Shown here one piece after another: positions 30,879 to 39,073 of a stretch of DNA of 64,000 bases. Each line of letters starts with the position of its first letter. The stretch's first letter is position 1. The position numbers and the translations under genes were made by a program. The notes below the pieces were generated by a model. That model searched no databases. It had not been told where the DNA came from and saw only the letters and a program-made list of their open reading frames with translations. Origin of the DNA: Streptomyces venezuelae (GTDB lineage: Bacteria > Actinomycetota > Actinomycetes > Streptomycetales > Streptomycetaceae); contig NZ_CP029194.1 in the NCBI RefSeq assembly GCF_008642375.1, positions 1,488,001 through 1,552,000 of the forward strand. The letters are read 5' to 3'.

Positions 30879-32695
30879 GCTGTTTCTCCTTCGTCGTGAA
30901 CGGCGGGTGCTCCGGAGGAGACCCAGAAACGGATGGACTCCACGAGCACCACGAGCGCGACGGCGACCGCGAGCGCGGTCAGTGCCAGGGTGAAGTCGTC
31001 ACCGCGGTCCGCCAGGAGGGCGGCGAGAGCGACCACCAGGAGCGTGCGCCCCTCGTGTCCGCCGGTGACGCGCACCAGCCACGCGGGCGGCGCGCCGGTG
31101 CCACCGCGTATGCGGTAGACCGTGTCGTAGTGATGGTAGGCGACCGCCGCGACCAGGCCGAACGCCGCCGGAAGGGCGTGCGCGGAGTCGGACCGGGCGG
31201 CGAGCACCAGGACGGTGGTGTATTCGGCGGCGCGGAAGAGCGGGGGCACGAGCCAGTCGAGGGCGCCCTTGAGGGGGCGGGCGACGGCCGCGCCGGCGAG
31301 GACCGCGTAGCCGATGGCGGCGATCACGGTCTGCCGGTCGCCGAACGGCCTGTCGAGCACGGCGAAGAGCAGCCCGCCGGTCGCGACGGCGGCGAAGACG
31401 ACCCCGGCGCCCCGGGCGGCCGGGCGGCCGAGGACGCGGGCCACCAGGCTCGCCGCCGGGCCGGAGTCGGCGAGGTCGGCGAGCGCCTGCGCGGCCCGGT
31501 CGGTCCGCTTCGCCTTACGGGTCACGGAGCGCAGGACCCGGCCCGCGGTGGTGTAGCAGGCGGCGAACGCGCAGCCGACGAGCAGCGCCCAGAAGACGAT
31601 CCGGGGGCTGGTGGCGGCGGTGAGGACGGCGATCATCGCCCAGCGCTCACCGATCGGCAGGATGATTATCCGGCGGACCCAGACGGTCCAGCCGACGCTG
31701 TCGAGCCGGCCGGAGAGTGCGGCGGTGGCGCTCTTGCCCGCCGTGGAGTCGTAGGTGGCCTCGTAGAACGCGAAGTCCACGACGTGCCGGCAGGTCATGA
31801 GGACCATGGCGCCGAGCGCGAGCGCCCAGACGTCGTCGCCGTTGCGGGCGGCGCCGAGGGCGAGGCCCGCGTAGAAGGCGTACTCCTTGGCGCGGTCGAA
31901 GGTCGCGTCGAGCCAGGCGCCCAGCGTCGAGTACTGCAGCGAGTAGCGGGCGAGCTGCCCGTCGGTGCAGTCGAGGACGAAGGAGACGAGGAGGAGGACG
32001 CCGGCGGCGACGTAGCCGCCGCGCTCGCCGGTCGCCGCGCAGCCGGCCGCGATCAGCGCGGTGAGCAGCGAGGCGGTGGTGACCTGGTTGGGGGTCAGGC
32101 CGCGGCGCGCGCACCAGCGGGCGATGTAGCGCGAGTACGGGCTGATGCAGAAAGTGGTGAAGAAGCCGTCCTGGGCCTTGACGGCCGAGCGGAGGCGTAC
32201 GGCCTCCTCGTCGACGGCCTCGACGGCGGCCCGCGCCTCGCGGCGGGCCTCGGCGTCGGTGGGCACGGTGGCGACGAGGGTGCCGAGCTGGGGGCGGTGC
32301 ACCGCGACGCCCTCGGCGTCGAGTGCCTCGGCGAGGGTGCCGGTCAGGTCGGCGGCGGGACCGTCGGTGCCGGCGGCTCCCGCGGGCACGGTCACGGCCG
32401 TCGCGGCGGCCAGGGCGCGGCTGAGCGCGGGGCGGGCCTCGCTCTGCGCGGTGAGCGCGCCGGGCACGGCCTCGGCCGGGAACCGGGGGTCGGTGAGGGC
32501 GAGGCGCAGGGCGTGGAGGTGACCGACGAACCGGGGGTCGACGAGCGCGACGCGCTCGCCCGCCGGGACGGATGCCAGCAGGGTGCCGGTCTCCTCGGTG
32601 CCGGTGGCGATCCGGACGTCGAAGCCGAGCGACCGCAGATCAGCGTCGAGCGAGGATCCGGGTGCCGGCGGGCCGGTGAGGATGGCGGTCGACAG
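30875..32695 (-). CDS. DUF5941 / CDP-alcohol phosphatidyltransferase protein, CTG start inferred
   Basis: This 606-residue protein has an N-terminal soluble part of about 210 residues (STAILTGPPAPGSSLDADLR, then DVRIATGTEETGTLL), a CDP-alcohol motif DCTDGQLARYSLQY continuing to GAWLDATFDRAKEY (all four Asp kept), and a C-terminal membrane region with a GGTGAPPAWLVRVTGGHEGR loop (DUF5941). No ATG, GTG or TTG exists in frame between the stop at 32702-32704 and a GTG at 32467, yet the coding pattern runs on to a CTG at 32695, 9 bases after AAGGAG. I therefore place the start there. It is the first gene of the seven-gene operon. Confidence 0.85.
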   Translation of the reverse strand: MSTAILTGPPAPGSSLDADLRSLGFDVRIATGTEETGTLLASVPAGERVALVDPRFVGHLHALRLALTDPRFPAEAVPGALTAQSEARPALSRALAAATAVTVPAGAAGTDGPAADLTGTLAEALDAEGVAVHRPQLGTLVATVPTDAEARREARAAVEAVDEEAVRLRSAVKAQDGFFTTFCISPYSRYIARWCARRGLTPNQVTTASLLTALIAAGCAATGERGGYVAAGVLLLVSFVLDCTDGQLARYSLQYSTLGAWLDATFDRAKEYAFYAGLALGAARNGDDVWALALGAMVLMTCRHVVDFAFYEATYDSTAGKSATAALSGRLDSVGWTVWVRRIIILPIGERWAMIAVLTAATSPRIVFWALLVGCAFAACYTTAGRVLRSVTRKAKRTDRAAQALADLADSGPAASLVARVLGRPAARGAGVVFAAVATGGLLFAVLDRPFGDRQTVIAAIGYAVLAGAAVARPLKGALDWLVPPLFRAAEYTTVLVLAARSDSAHALPAAFGLVAAVAYHHYDTVYRIRGGTGAPPAWLVRVTGGHEGRTLLVVALAALLADRGDDFTLALTALAVAVALVVLVESIRFWVSSGAPAVHDEGETA

Positions 32696-33107
32696 ACGAA
32701 CTCACTCCTTGGAGCTGACGAGGGGCCTGCGGGCCGTGGCGGCCCGGGGCGCGGCGGTGCGGCCCGGCGCCGGGCGGCGGCACGTCGGCTGAGGCTATCG
32801 GATGAACGGAGCGTGAGTTCACCGAGGCTTCGCGGGCAGGACTCCCCCGGGCCCACCCGCGGCCTCACGGGTGCGAGAGGCACTGGGGAGATCGGCTCGG
32901 ACGGGTGGTGGTCCCGCCCGGGGCTCCCTGGCGGGGTCCGCCGTGCGAGGCCCCTGCCGACCAGTTCTCGCCATGGCCGGTCCTGATGGCATCACCGCAG
33001 GTCAGAGCATATGACAACGGTGTTCAGTACCGTGTTGCACATACCCCCCACCCGTAGTTCACTTGCCATCCGGGGCAGACGGAACGACTCGATCGGGAGG
33101 CCATCTC
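32696..33107. other. Intergenic region between DUF5941 and CDF genes
   Basis: 412 bases with no gene I can support. It is the divergent control region for the exporter operon (minus) and the CDF gene (plus). The only structured element seen is the TGACAACGGTGTTCA box at 33012-33026, plus GC-rich imperfect repeats near 32730-32770. Confidence 0.6.
33012..33026. promoter_or_regulatory. 7-1-7 metalloregulator box candidate upstream of the CDF exporter
   Basis: TGACAACGGTGTTCA is an imperfect 15-bp palindrome (TGAnnAC/GTnnTCA) about 80 bases before the CDF start. Its layout resembles Fur-family (Zur-type) boxes. The fit is moderate. Confidence 0.35.
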
Positions 33108-34049
33108 ATGGGGGCTGGACACGACCACGGACACAGCCACGGCGGAGCCCCTCCCACGGGCACCGCGGGGGCCGCGTACAAGAACCGGCTGCGGATCGCG
33201 CTCGGCATCACGCTCTCCGTGATGGTGATCGAGATCATCGGCGGTGTGGTCGCCGACTCGCTCGCGCTGATCGCCGACGCGGCCCACATGGCGACGGACG
33301 CCGTCGGCCTCGCGATGGCGCTGCTCGCGATCCACTTCGCCAACCGGCCGCCCAGCGGGAACCGGACCTTCGGTTTCGCCCGGGCCGAGATCCTGGCGGC
33401 GCTGGCCAACTGTCTGCTGCTGCTCGTCGTCGGCGGTTACGTGCTGTACGAGGCGATCCAGCGGTTCGTGGAGCCGGCCGAGACCAAGGGCGGGCTGGCG
33501 ATCGCCTTCGCCGTGGTCGGCCTCGCGGCGAACATGATCTCCCTCTCGCTGCTCGCTCGCGGCCAGAAGGACAGCCTCAACGTGCGCGGGGCGTATCTGG
33601 AGGTGCTCGCGGACGCGCTCGGCTCGGTGACGGTGATCGTCGCGGCCGGCATCATCCTGGCCACGGGCTGGCAGTACGCCGACCCGATCGCCTCGATCGT
33701 GATCGGTCTGATGATCGTGCCCCGCACGATCAAGCTGCTGCGCGAGACGCTGGACGTGCTCCTGGAGGCGGCGCCGAAGGGCGTCGACATGGCGGAGGTA
33801 CGGGCCCACATCCTGGCGCTGCCGGGCGTCGAGGACGTCCACGACCTGCACGCCTGGACGATCACCTCGGGCATGCCGGTGCTCTCCGCCCACGTGGTCG
33901 TGGACCAGGGCGCGCTGGACTCGGTCGGGCACGAGAAGATGCTGCACGACCTCCAGGGGTGCCTGGGCTCCCACTTCGACGTGGAGCACTGCACCTTCCA
34001 GCTGGAGCCGGCCGGCCACGCGCAGCACGAGGCGAAGCTCTGCCTCTGA
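33108..34049 (+). CDS. Cation diffusion facilitator (CzcD-like Zn/Co/Cd exporter)
   Basis: The 313-residue membrane transporter has a His-rich N-tail (GHDHGHSHGG), about six transmembrane helices, the helix-2 metal site LIADAAHMATDAVG and the helix-5 site YLEVLADALGS, and a C-terminal cytoplasmic domain (VEDVHDLHAWTIT). These are the features of zinc-exporting CDF proteins that use proton antiport. ATG at 33108 has GGGAGG 7 bases upstream. The HxxxD plus AxxxD metal sites are complete, so it should be functional. Metal specificity is inferred from the subfamily. Confidence 0.92.
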   Translation: MGAGHDHGHSHGGAPPTGTAGAAYKNRLRIALGITLSVMVIEIIGGVVADSLALIADAAHMATDAVGLAMALLAIHFANRPPSGNRTFGFARAEILAALANCLLLLVVGGYVLYEAIQRFVEPAETKGGLAIAFAVVGLAANMISLSLLARGQKDSLNVRGAYLEVLADALGSVTVIVAAGIILATGWQYADPIASIVIGLMIVPRTIKLLRETLDVLLEAAPKGVDMAEVRAHILALPGVEDVHDLHAWTITSGMPVLSAHVVVDQGALDSVGHEKMLHDLQGCLGSHFDVEHCTFQLEPAGHAQHEAKLCL

Positions 34050-34105
34050 GACGCCCGGCCTGTTAGGCTCGCCGGACGTACACGTGTGGAGAGGAGCTGA
34101 GGTTG

Positions 34106-34177
34106 ATGACCGTCGCGATGGAGGCTGCCCAGTGCGGCAGCGCCCGGTCCAGCTTCAGCTTCCGGGTCACCGGCTGA
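34106..34177 (+). CDS. Short ORF (23 aa) between CDF and methyltransferase genes
   Basis: ATG at 34106 with GAGGAG upstream opens 23 codons, MTVAMEAAQCGSARSSFSFR being the start, ending at TGA 34175-34177. A TAGGCT -10-like hexamer lies near 34063. It may be a leader peptide ahead of the methyltransferase-GNAT gene, whose TTG start is 70 bases further. I do not recognise it. Confidence 0.35.
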   Translation: MTVAMEAAQCGSARSSFSFRVTG

Positions 34178-34247
34178 CCTGATCCCGGTTTTCCCACCGG
34201 TACGTCACGTCGTCGGCCGGGGCCCTCTCACACAAGGGTTTCCCACG

Positions 34248-35510
34248 TTGTCCGACAACGCATTGCACGACGCCTTCTTCGCCCTGCACCACGGTCTTCC
34301 GCGGCAGGGCCCGGGCTCCGACTCCACCACCCGTCGGCTCCTCGCACTCGCGGGGTCGCTTCCGGAGCGTCCGCGCGTGCTCGACCTGGGCTGTGGCCCG
34401 GGTCGCTCCGCGCTGCTCCTGGCCGCCGAGGCGAACGCCGAGGTGACCGCCGTCGACACCCACGAGCCGTTCCTCGCCGAACTGCGGGAGACCGCGGCGG
34501 CCCGCGGGCTCGTCGACTCGATCCACGCCCTGCGCGCCGACATGGGCGCGCTGCCGTTCCCCGACGGCTCCTTCGACCTGGTCTGGGCCGAGAGCTCGGT
34601 CTTCGTCCTCGGCTTCGACCGGGCGCTCGCCGAGTGGCGCAGGCTGCTGGCCCCCGGGGGCACTCTGGTCCTCACCGAGTGCGTCTGGACCACCGAGGAC
34701 CCGGGCCCTGCGGCCCGCGCCTTCTGGGATGAGCACTACACGCTCCGTACCGTCGCCGGGAACGCGGCGGCGGCGGTCGCGGCCGGCTACCACGTCCTGG
34801 GGACCGTCCCGCAGCCGGAGAGCGACTGGGACGAGTACTACGTCCCGCTCGCGGCGCACGCCGACGCGGCCGACACCACCGTGCCGGGCATGGCGGAGGC
34901 CGTGGGCGGGGCGCGCGCCGAGATCGCGCTCCGGCGCGAGCACGGCTCCGACTACGGCTACGCCGGCTTCGTCCTGAAGCCGGCCGATCCGCGCTGGCGC
35001 CTCCGCGAGGAGACCGCCGAGGACGCCCCGACGGTGCGGCGGATCGTCTCGACGGCCTTCGGGTCGGTGGACGCCCCGTCGGAGACGGAGGCCGATCTGG
35101 TCGACAGCCTCCGGCGGGACGCCGACGCCTGGCTGCCCGGTCTGTCGTACGTGGCCCTGGCCCCGGACGGCACGATCGCGGCGCATGCCCTGATCACCCG
35201 CTGCCGGGTGGGCGGCGCCCCCGCGGCGGCGCTCGCGCCGGTCTCGGTGGCTCCGCCGTACCAGCGGACGGGGGCCGGGCAGGCCGTCGTCCGGGCGGTG
35301 CTCGACGCGGCCCGGCTCCGGGGAGAGTCCCTCGTCCTCGTCCTGGGGCACCCGGGGTACTACCCGCGGTTCGGGTTCGTACGGGCGTCCGAGTATGGAA
35401 TCAAGCCAGGTTTCGAGGTTCCGGACGAGGCCATGATGGCGCTCGTCCTGGACGGTTCCGTGCCGGTCCCCTCGGGCACCCTCGTCTATCCGGCGGCTTT
35501 CGGGGTCTGA
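34248..35510 (+). CDS. Bifunctional class I methyltransferase - GNAT N-acetyltransferase
   Basis: The 420-residue fusion has residues 1-245 as a SAM-dependent methyltransferase (RVLDLGCGPGRSALLLA motif I, VTAVDTHEPFL, ALPFPDGSFDLVWAESS). Residues 250-420 are a GNAT domain (WRLREETAEDAPTVRRIV start, VSVAPPYQRTGAGQAVVRAV acetyl-CoA loop, GHPGYYPRFGFVRASEYGI typical of YhbS-like acetyltransferases). TTG at 34248 is taken as start; AAGGG lies 9 bases upstream. Both halves look intact. The substrate is unknown. A 46-bp perfect palindrome terminates it. Confidence 0.88.
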   Translation: MSDNALHDAFFALHHGLPRQGPGSDSTTRRLLALAGSLPERPRVLDLGCGPGRSALLLAAEANAEVTAVDTHEPFLAELRETAAARGLVDSIHALRADMGALPFPDGSFDLVWAESSVFVLGFDRALAEWRRLLAPGGTLVLTECVWTTEDPGPAARAFWDEHYTLRTVAGNAAAAVAAGYHVLGTVPQPESDWDEYYVPLAAHADAADTTVPGMAEAVGGARAEIALRREHGSDYGYAGFVLKPADPRWRLREETAEDAPTVRRIVSTAFGSVDAPSETEADLVDSLRRDADAWLPGLSYVALAPDGTIAAHALITRCRVGGAPAAALAPVSVAPPYQRTGAGQAVVRAVLDAARLRGESLVLVLGHPGYYPRFGFVRASEYGIKPGFEVPDEAMMALVLDGSVPVPSGTLVYPAAFGV

Positions 35511-35527
35511 CGGCCTTCTGAAGGTCC

Positions 35528-35573
35528 CGCCGCTCCCACCGCACCGGCGTACGCCGGTGCGGTGGGAGCGGCG
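35528..35573 (+). terminator. 46-bp perfect palindrome terminator
   Basis: The whole stretch is its own reverse complement (23-bp arms, centre CGTACG at 35548-35553), starting 17 bases after the methyltransferase-GNAT stop. As RNA it forms a very stable hairpin. Confidence 0.85.
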
Positions 35574-35662
35574 ACGTCCGGCCGACGAAGTGCGGACAAG
35601 CCGCTTTTGTACGGCAGACTGGGGTTGCCCCACCGGGCCGAGGACCGAAGCGAAGGACGGGT

Positions 35663-36283
35663 ATGCCGACCACACCAGCCACAGTGGCTCAGATCTCGCC
35701 GGAGATCACGTCGAACGGCGTCCAGCCGTCCGGAGCCCCGGCGCCGATCATGCTCGAACTGGTCGACGAGGACGGGACGACCATCGGCACGGCGGAGAAG
35801 CTCGCCGCCCACCAGGCACCGGGCCAGCTGCACCGCGCCTTCTCGGTCTTCCTCTTCGACGAGTCCGGCCGGCTGCTGCTCCAGCGCCGGGCGCTCGGCA
35901 AGTACCACTCCCCCGGCGTCTGGTCGAACACCTGCTGCGGCCACCCCTACCCGGGCGAGGCGCCGTTCGCCGCGGCCGCCCGGCGGACCTTCGAGGAGCT
36001 CGGCGTCTCGCCGACGCTGCTCGCCGAGGCGGGCACCGTCCGCTACAACCACCCGGACCCGGCCTCGGGCCTGGTGGAGCAGGAGTTCAACCACCTCTTC
36101 GTCGGCCTGGTGCAGGCCGAGCCGAAGCCGGACCCGGAGGAGATCGAGGACACCGCCTTCGTGACCGCAGCGGAGCTGGCCGAGCGGCACGCCGCCGCGC
36201 CGTTCTCCGCCTGGTTCATGACGGTGCTCGACGCGGCGCGTCCGGCCGTCAGGGAGCTGACGGGTCCGTCCGGGGGCTGGTGA
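35663..36283 (+). CDS. idi: Isopentenyl-diphosphate delta-isomerase (type I)
   Basis: A 206-residue Nudix-fold enzyme interconverting IPP and DMAPP. It has HRAFSVFLFDESGRLLLQRR, the catalytic Cys in VWSNTCCGHPYPGE, the Nudix-like AARRTFEELGV, and YNHPDPASGLVEQEFNHLF with metal/catalytic Glu residues. Length is typical (180-210). It serves the isoprenoid supply for the hopanoid operon 11 kb away and for other isoprenoids. The last 35 bases overlap the convergent anti-sigma-type gene, so the C-terminal ELTGPSGGW is also antisense to that gene. Confidence 0.96.
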   Translation: MPTTPATVAQISPEITSNGVQPSGAPAPIMLELVDEDGTTIGTAEKLAAHQAPGQLHRAFSVFLFDESGRLLLQRRALGKYHSPGVWSNTCCGHPYPGEAPFAAAARRTFEELGVSPTLLAEAGTVRYNHPDPASGLVEQEFNHLFVGLVQAEPKPDPEEIEDTAFVTAAELAERHAAAPFSAWFMTVLDAARPAVRELTGPSGGW

Positions 36284-36806
36284 CCATCGGCATGTGCGGT
36301 GCGCCCCCCGGCCCCGGTGCCATCGGGGCCAGGGGCAGCGCCGCCCAGATGATCTTGCCGCCGCTCGCCGTGTGCTCCACGTCGCAGGCTCCGCCGGCCT
36401 CCTGGGCGACCTCCCGGACCAGGAGCAGTCCGCGTCCCCCGGTCTGCCCGTAGTCCGCCTCCAGCGCCTTGGGGCGGTACGGGTGGTTGTCCTCGACGGA
36501 CACCCTGATCCACTCGGGGCCGATCGCGACCTCCACCGCTATCTCCGGCGACAGCAGCGCCGCGTGCCGCACGGCGTTGGTGACCAGCTCGGAGACGATC
36601 AGCAGCAGGCCGTCCATGATCTCCTCATGGACGGGGACTCCCTGGCGGACCAACAAGTCGCGTACGGCGTGCCGGGCCTGCGGGACGGAGACGTCGACCG
36701 CGGGTGCGGTGAAGCGCCAGACTCCTTCGTAGGACGGTGACCGGGTGGGTACACCCCCGTGGGTCTCCACGGTACGGTTCCCACCCTCGTGCTCGATTCT
36801 CGCCAC
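36249..36806 (-). CDS. ATP-binding regulator (anti-sigma factor/serine kinase-like, HATPase_c_2)
   Basis: A 185-residue GHKL ATPase-fold protein of the RsbW/SpoIIAB type, very numerous in Streptomyces: N-box LLLIVSELVTNAVRHA, G1 VSVEDNHPYRP, G2 TGGRGLLLVREVA, then GKIIWAALPL. It probably phosphorylates an anti-anti-sigma factor or binds a sigma factor; neither partner is encoded nearby. GTG at 36806 is the longest start. Its 3' end overlaps idi by 35 bases on the opposite strand. The P/G-rich tail (about 25 residues) is unstructured. Confidence 0.88.
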   Translation of the reverse strand: MARIEHEGGNRTVETHGGVPTRSPSYEGVWRFTAPAVDVSVPQARHAVRDLLVRQGVPVHEEIMDGLLLIVSELVTNAVRHAALLSPEIAVEVAIGPEWIRVSVEDNHPYRPKALEADYGQTGGRGLLLVREVAQEAGGACDVEHTASGGKIIWAALPLAPMAPGPGGAPHMPMVTSPRTDPSAP

Positions 36807-36900
36807 GGATCGAGTCTTGGCAATGCGCGCGGGCGTACCGGCCTACTGACCAGAAGTCGACACCTATCGGCCACAATCTGATCGGGTGGGTATGCCAACG

Positions 36901-37581
36901 TCAATTGTTCGACTGATCGTGTGCGCTTTCTGAAGGCCCCGGACCCGACGGCTCCGTAAGGGTCACCGGTGCCGGTTCCGGCGGCGTCACCATACCGACG
37001 ATCCTCCTGCCGCCGACGCCGATCGCGATCAGGCCGAGGCCGTCGAAGAGCAGCGCCAGGGAGAAGAAGACCCCGAGGACGTACCGGCTGCTGTCCGGCC
37101 AGTCGAAGAGCACGAGCAGCCCGAGCAGCATTCCGAACGCTCCCTGGAACAGGGTCCAGCCGAACTGCGGGCCGCGCACCACCACGCTGCCGACGAGCCG
37201 GAAGAGACCGCCGGTGAGGAAGAGCAGCGCGGCGAACATCGTCAGGGCCTCGGCGGAGCCCTCCGGGTGACGGATCACCACGACTCCGGCCGCGATGTTC
37301 AGCGCGGCCACCACGACGGCGAGCCAGAAGTAGCTCGTGCCCCGCGACTGGATGGCCTGGAGCAGGCCCACCACGCCGCCGATCAGCAGCAGCCAGCCGA
37401 AGAGCAGCATCGAGGTGAGGGTGGCGAGGCCCGTGTAGACCAGGCCGACGACACCGCCGAGGACGAGCAGGGCGCCGAGCACGGCGAGCCAGCTGAAGTT
37501 GCGGCGGAGCCGCTTCCCCTCGCGCTTCATGTCCGCGACGGGATCCGGGCCGGCGTGCGTCTCACGGCCGTCCTTCGCCAT
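36901..37581 (-). CDS. HdeD/DUF308 family membrane protein
   Basis: A 226-residue protein with six hydrophobic segments in pairs (LAVLGALLVLGGVVGLVYTG, LLFGWLLLIGGVVGLLQAI, and similar), matching the HdeD-like DUF308 repeat of paired helices. Family members are linked to acid stress in enterics, but the role in actinobacteria is unclear. ATG at 37581 has GAGGAGG 7 bases upstream. The cytoplasmic N-tail is basic (MKREGKRLRRN) and the C-tail P/E-rich. It is divergent from the enoyl-CoA hydratase gene, 66 bases away. Confidence 0.88.
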   Translation of the reverse strand: MAKDGRETHAGPDPVADMKREGKRLRRNFSWLAVLGALLVLGGVVGLVYTGLATLTSMLLFGWLLLIGGVVGLLQAIQSRGTSYFWLAVVVAALNIAAGVVVIRHPEGSAEALTMFAALLFLTGGLFRLVGSVVVRGPQFGWTLFQGAFGMLLGLLVLFDWPDSSRYVLGVFFSLALLFDGLGLIAIGVGGRRIVGMVTPPEPAPVTLTEPSGPGPSESAHDQSNN

Positions 37582-37647
37582 GTGGTGCCTCCTCGGGGCG
37601 CCCCCTTCCTGATCGTACGTTCGGGTACGGCGGATAGCATCCGCCCC

Positions 37648-38391
37648 ATGGAGCCGCAGCTGAAGGACAGCGTCACGGACGGGGTCGCCACCGTCGTCAT
37701 CGCCAACCCCGCCAAGCGCAACGCGATGAGCGCCGCCATGTGGCGCGCGCTGCCCGGTGTGCTGGACCGGCTGGCCGCCGACCGCGCGGTGCGTGCCCTG
37801 GTCCTGACCGGCGAGGGCGACACCTTCTGTGCCGGGGCGGACATCTCGACACTGCGGGAGCCCGGCGACGAGCAGCAGAGCCTCGCGGTGCGGGCCGAGG
37901 AGGCCCTCGCGGCCTTCCCGAAGCCGACGCTCGCGGCCGTCAGGGGCTTCTGCGTCGGCGGCGGCAGCCAGCTCGCCGCCGCCTGCGATCTGCGCTTCGC
38001 CGAGGAGGGCGCCCGGTTCGGGATCACCCCGTCGAAGCTCGGCATCGTCTACCCGTCCTCGTCGACCCGCAGGCTGACCGCCCTCGTGGGCCCGTCGACC
38101 GCCAAGTACCTGCTGTTCTCCGGCGAGTTGATGGACACCGAGCGGGCGCTGCGGACCGGGTTCGTGGACGAGGTCCACCCGGCGGGCGCACTGGACAAGC
38201 GGGTGGACGAGTTCGCCCGGGTCCTCGTGTCCCGCTCGCTGCTCACCCAGGCCGCGGCCAAGGAGTTCGCCGACGGCCGCACCGACCGGGACGCCCACTG
38301 GGCGGAGCAGGCACGCGGCAGCGGCGACACCGCCGAGGGGGTCGCCGCCTTCCTGGAGCGCCGCGCGCCCCGGTTCACCTACGGGGTCTGA
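37648..38391 (+). CDS. Enoyl-CoA hydratase/isomerase family protein
   Basis: A 247-residue crotonase-fold enzyme: oxyanion-hole segments DTFCAGADISTL and AVRGFCVGGGSQLAAACDLRFA, then GITPSKLGIVYPSSS. The position of the first catalytic Glu of enoyl-CoA hydratases (after GGG) is S/Q here and the second (about 20 residues on) is Y/P, so hydratase activity is uncertain; isomerase or thioesterase-type chemistry is possible. ATG at 37648 is the only sensible start. Its 3' end overlaps the convergent DJ-1 gene by 13 bases. Confidence 0.85.
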   Translation: MEPQLKDSVTDGVATVVIANPAKRNAMSAAMWRALPGVLDRLAADRAVRALVLTGEGDTFCAGADISTLREPGDEQQSLAVRAEEALAAFPKPTLAAVRGFCVGGGSQLAAACDLRFAEEGARFGITPSKLGIVYPSSSTRRLTALVGPSTAKYLLFSGELMDTERALRTGFVDEVHPAGALDKRVDEFARVLVSRSLLTQAAAKEFADGRTDRDAHWAEQARGSGDTAEGVAAFLERRAPRFTYGV

Positions 38392-39044
38392 GTCTCAGGG
38401 GGTGTCTGGCCCTCCCGCACCGGGAGCTTCTCGCCGCGCCAGTGGGCGACGATCTCGGCCGGGGCCTTCTCCGGGGAGCCCGCGTCGTAGGGCGGCTGCG
38501 GGTCGTACTCCGTGAGGAGCTGGATCGTCTGGGCGGTCTCGTCGCCGGCGATCCGGCCCAGCAGGTGCAGCGCCATGTCGATCCCGGAGGAGACCCCGGC
38601 GGCGGTGACGTACTTGCCGTCGAAGACGACCCGCTCGCCGGTGGGCTCGACGCCCAGGGCCCGCAGCTCGTCGAAGGCGAGCCAGTGGGTCGTCGCGCGG
38701 CGGTCCTTGAGCAGGCCCGCCGAGGCGAGGATCAGCGAGCCGGTGCAGACGGAGGTGGTCCAGGTGCTGGTCGCGTCGGCGGCACGGAGCCAGTCGAGGA
38801 TCTCCGGGTCGTCCATGGCCACCCGCGCGTCCGGGCCGCCGGGGACGAGGACGATGTCCGGCCGCGGGACCTCGGCGAGGGTCCGGTCGGCGACGAGGGC
38901 GAGGCTGCCCTGGTCGTTGCGGACGGGGCCGGTCTCCTTGGCCACGAAGACGGTCTCGGCCCCGGGGAGGCGGGCCAGGAGCTCGTACGGTCCGACGGCG
39001 TCGAGCGTGGTGAAGCGGTCGTAGAGCAGGACGGCGATCTGCAT
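38379..39044 (-). CDS. DJ-1/PfpI family protein
   Basis: A 221-residue class I glutamine amidotransferase-like fold: MQIAVLLYDRFTTLDAVGPYELL start, DIVLVPGGPDARVAM, and the nucleophile elbow TTSVCTGSLILASAGLL with Cys, plus ATTHWLAFDEL. This subtype is close to the N-terminal half of GlxA regulators but lacks the AraC domain; isonitrile hydratase InhA is a characterised relative. ATG at 39044 has GAAAGGA upstream. It is preceded, 29 bases away and on the same strand, by a full GlxA regulator, so the two are probably one operon. Confidence 0.88.
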   Translation of the reverse strand: MQIAVLLYDRFTTLDAVGPYELLARLPGAETVFVAKETGPVRNDQGSLALVADRTLAEVPRPDIVLVPGGPDARVAMDDPEILDWLRAADATSTWTTSVCTGSLILASAGLLKDRRATTHWLAFDELRALGVEPTGERVVFDGKYVTAAGVSSGIDMALHLLGRIAGDETAQTIQLLTEYDPQPPYDAGSPEKAPAEIVAHWRGEKLPVREGQTPPETQTP

Positions 39045-39073
39045 GGTGGTCCTTTCGTTGAGGGTGGACGCGA

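Noticed and set aside
32700..33060. ORFs in the DUF5941-CDF intergenic region
   Set aside because: No coding bias, ribosome site or similarity; more likely control DNA.
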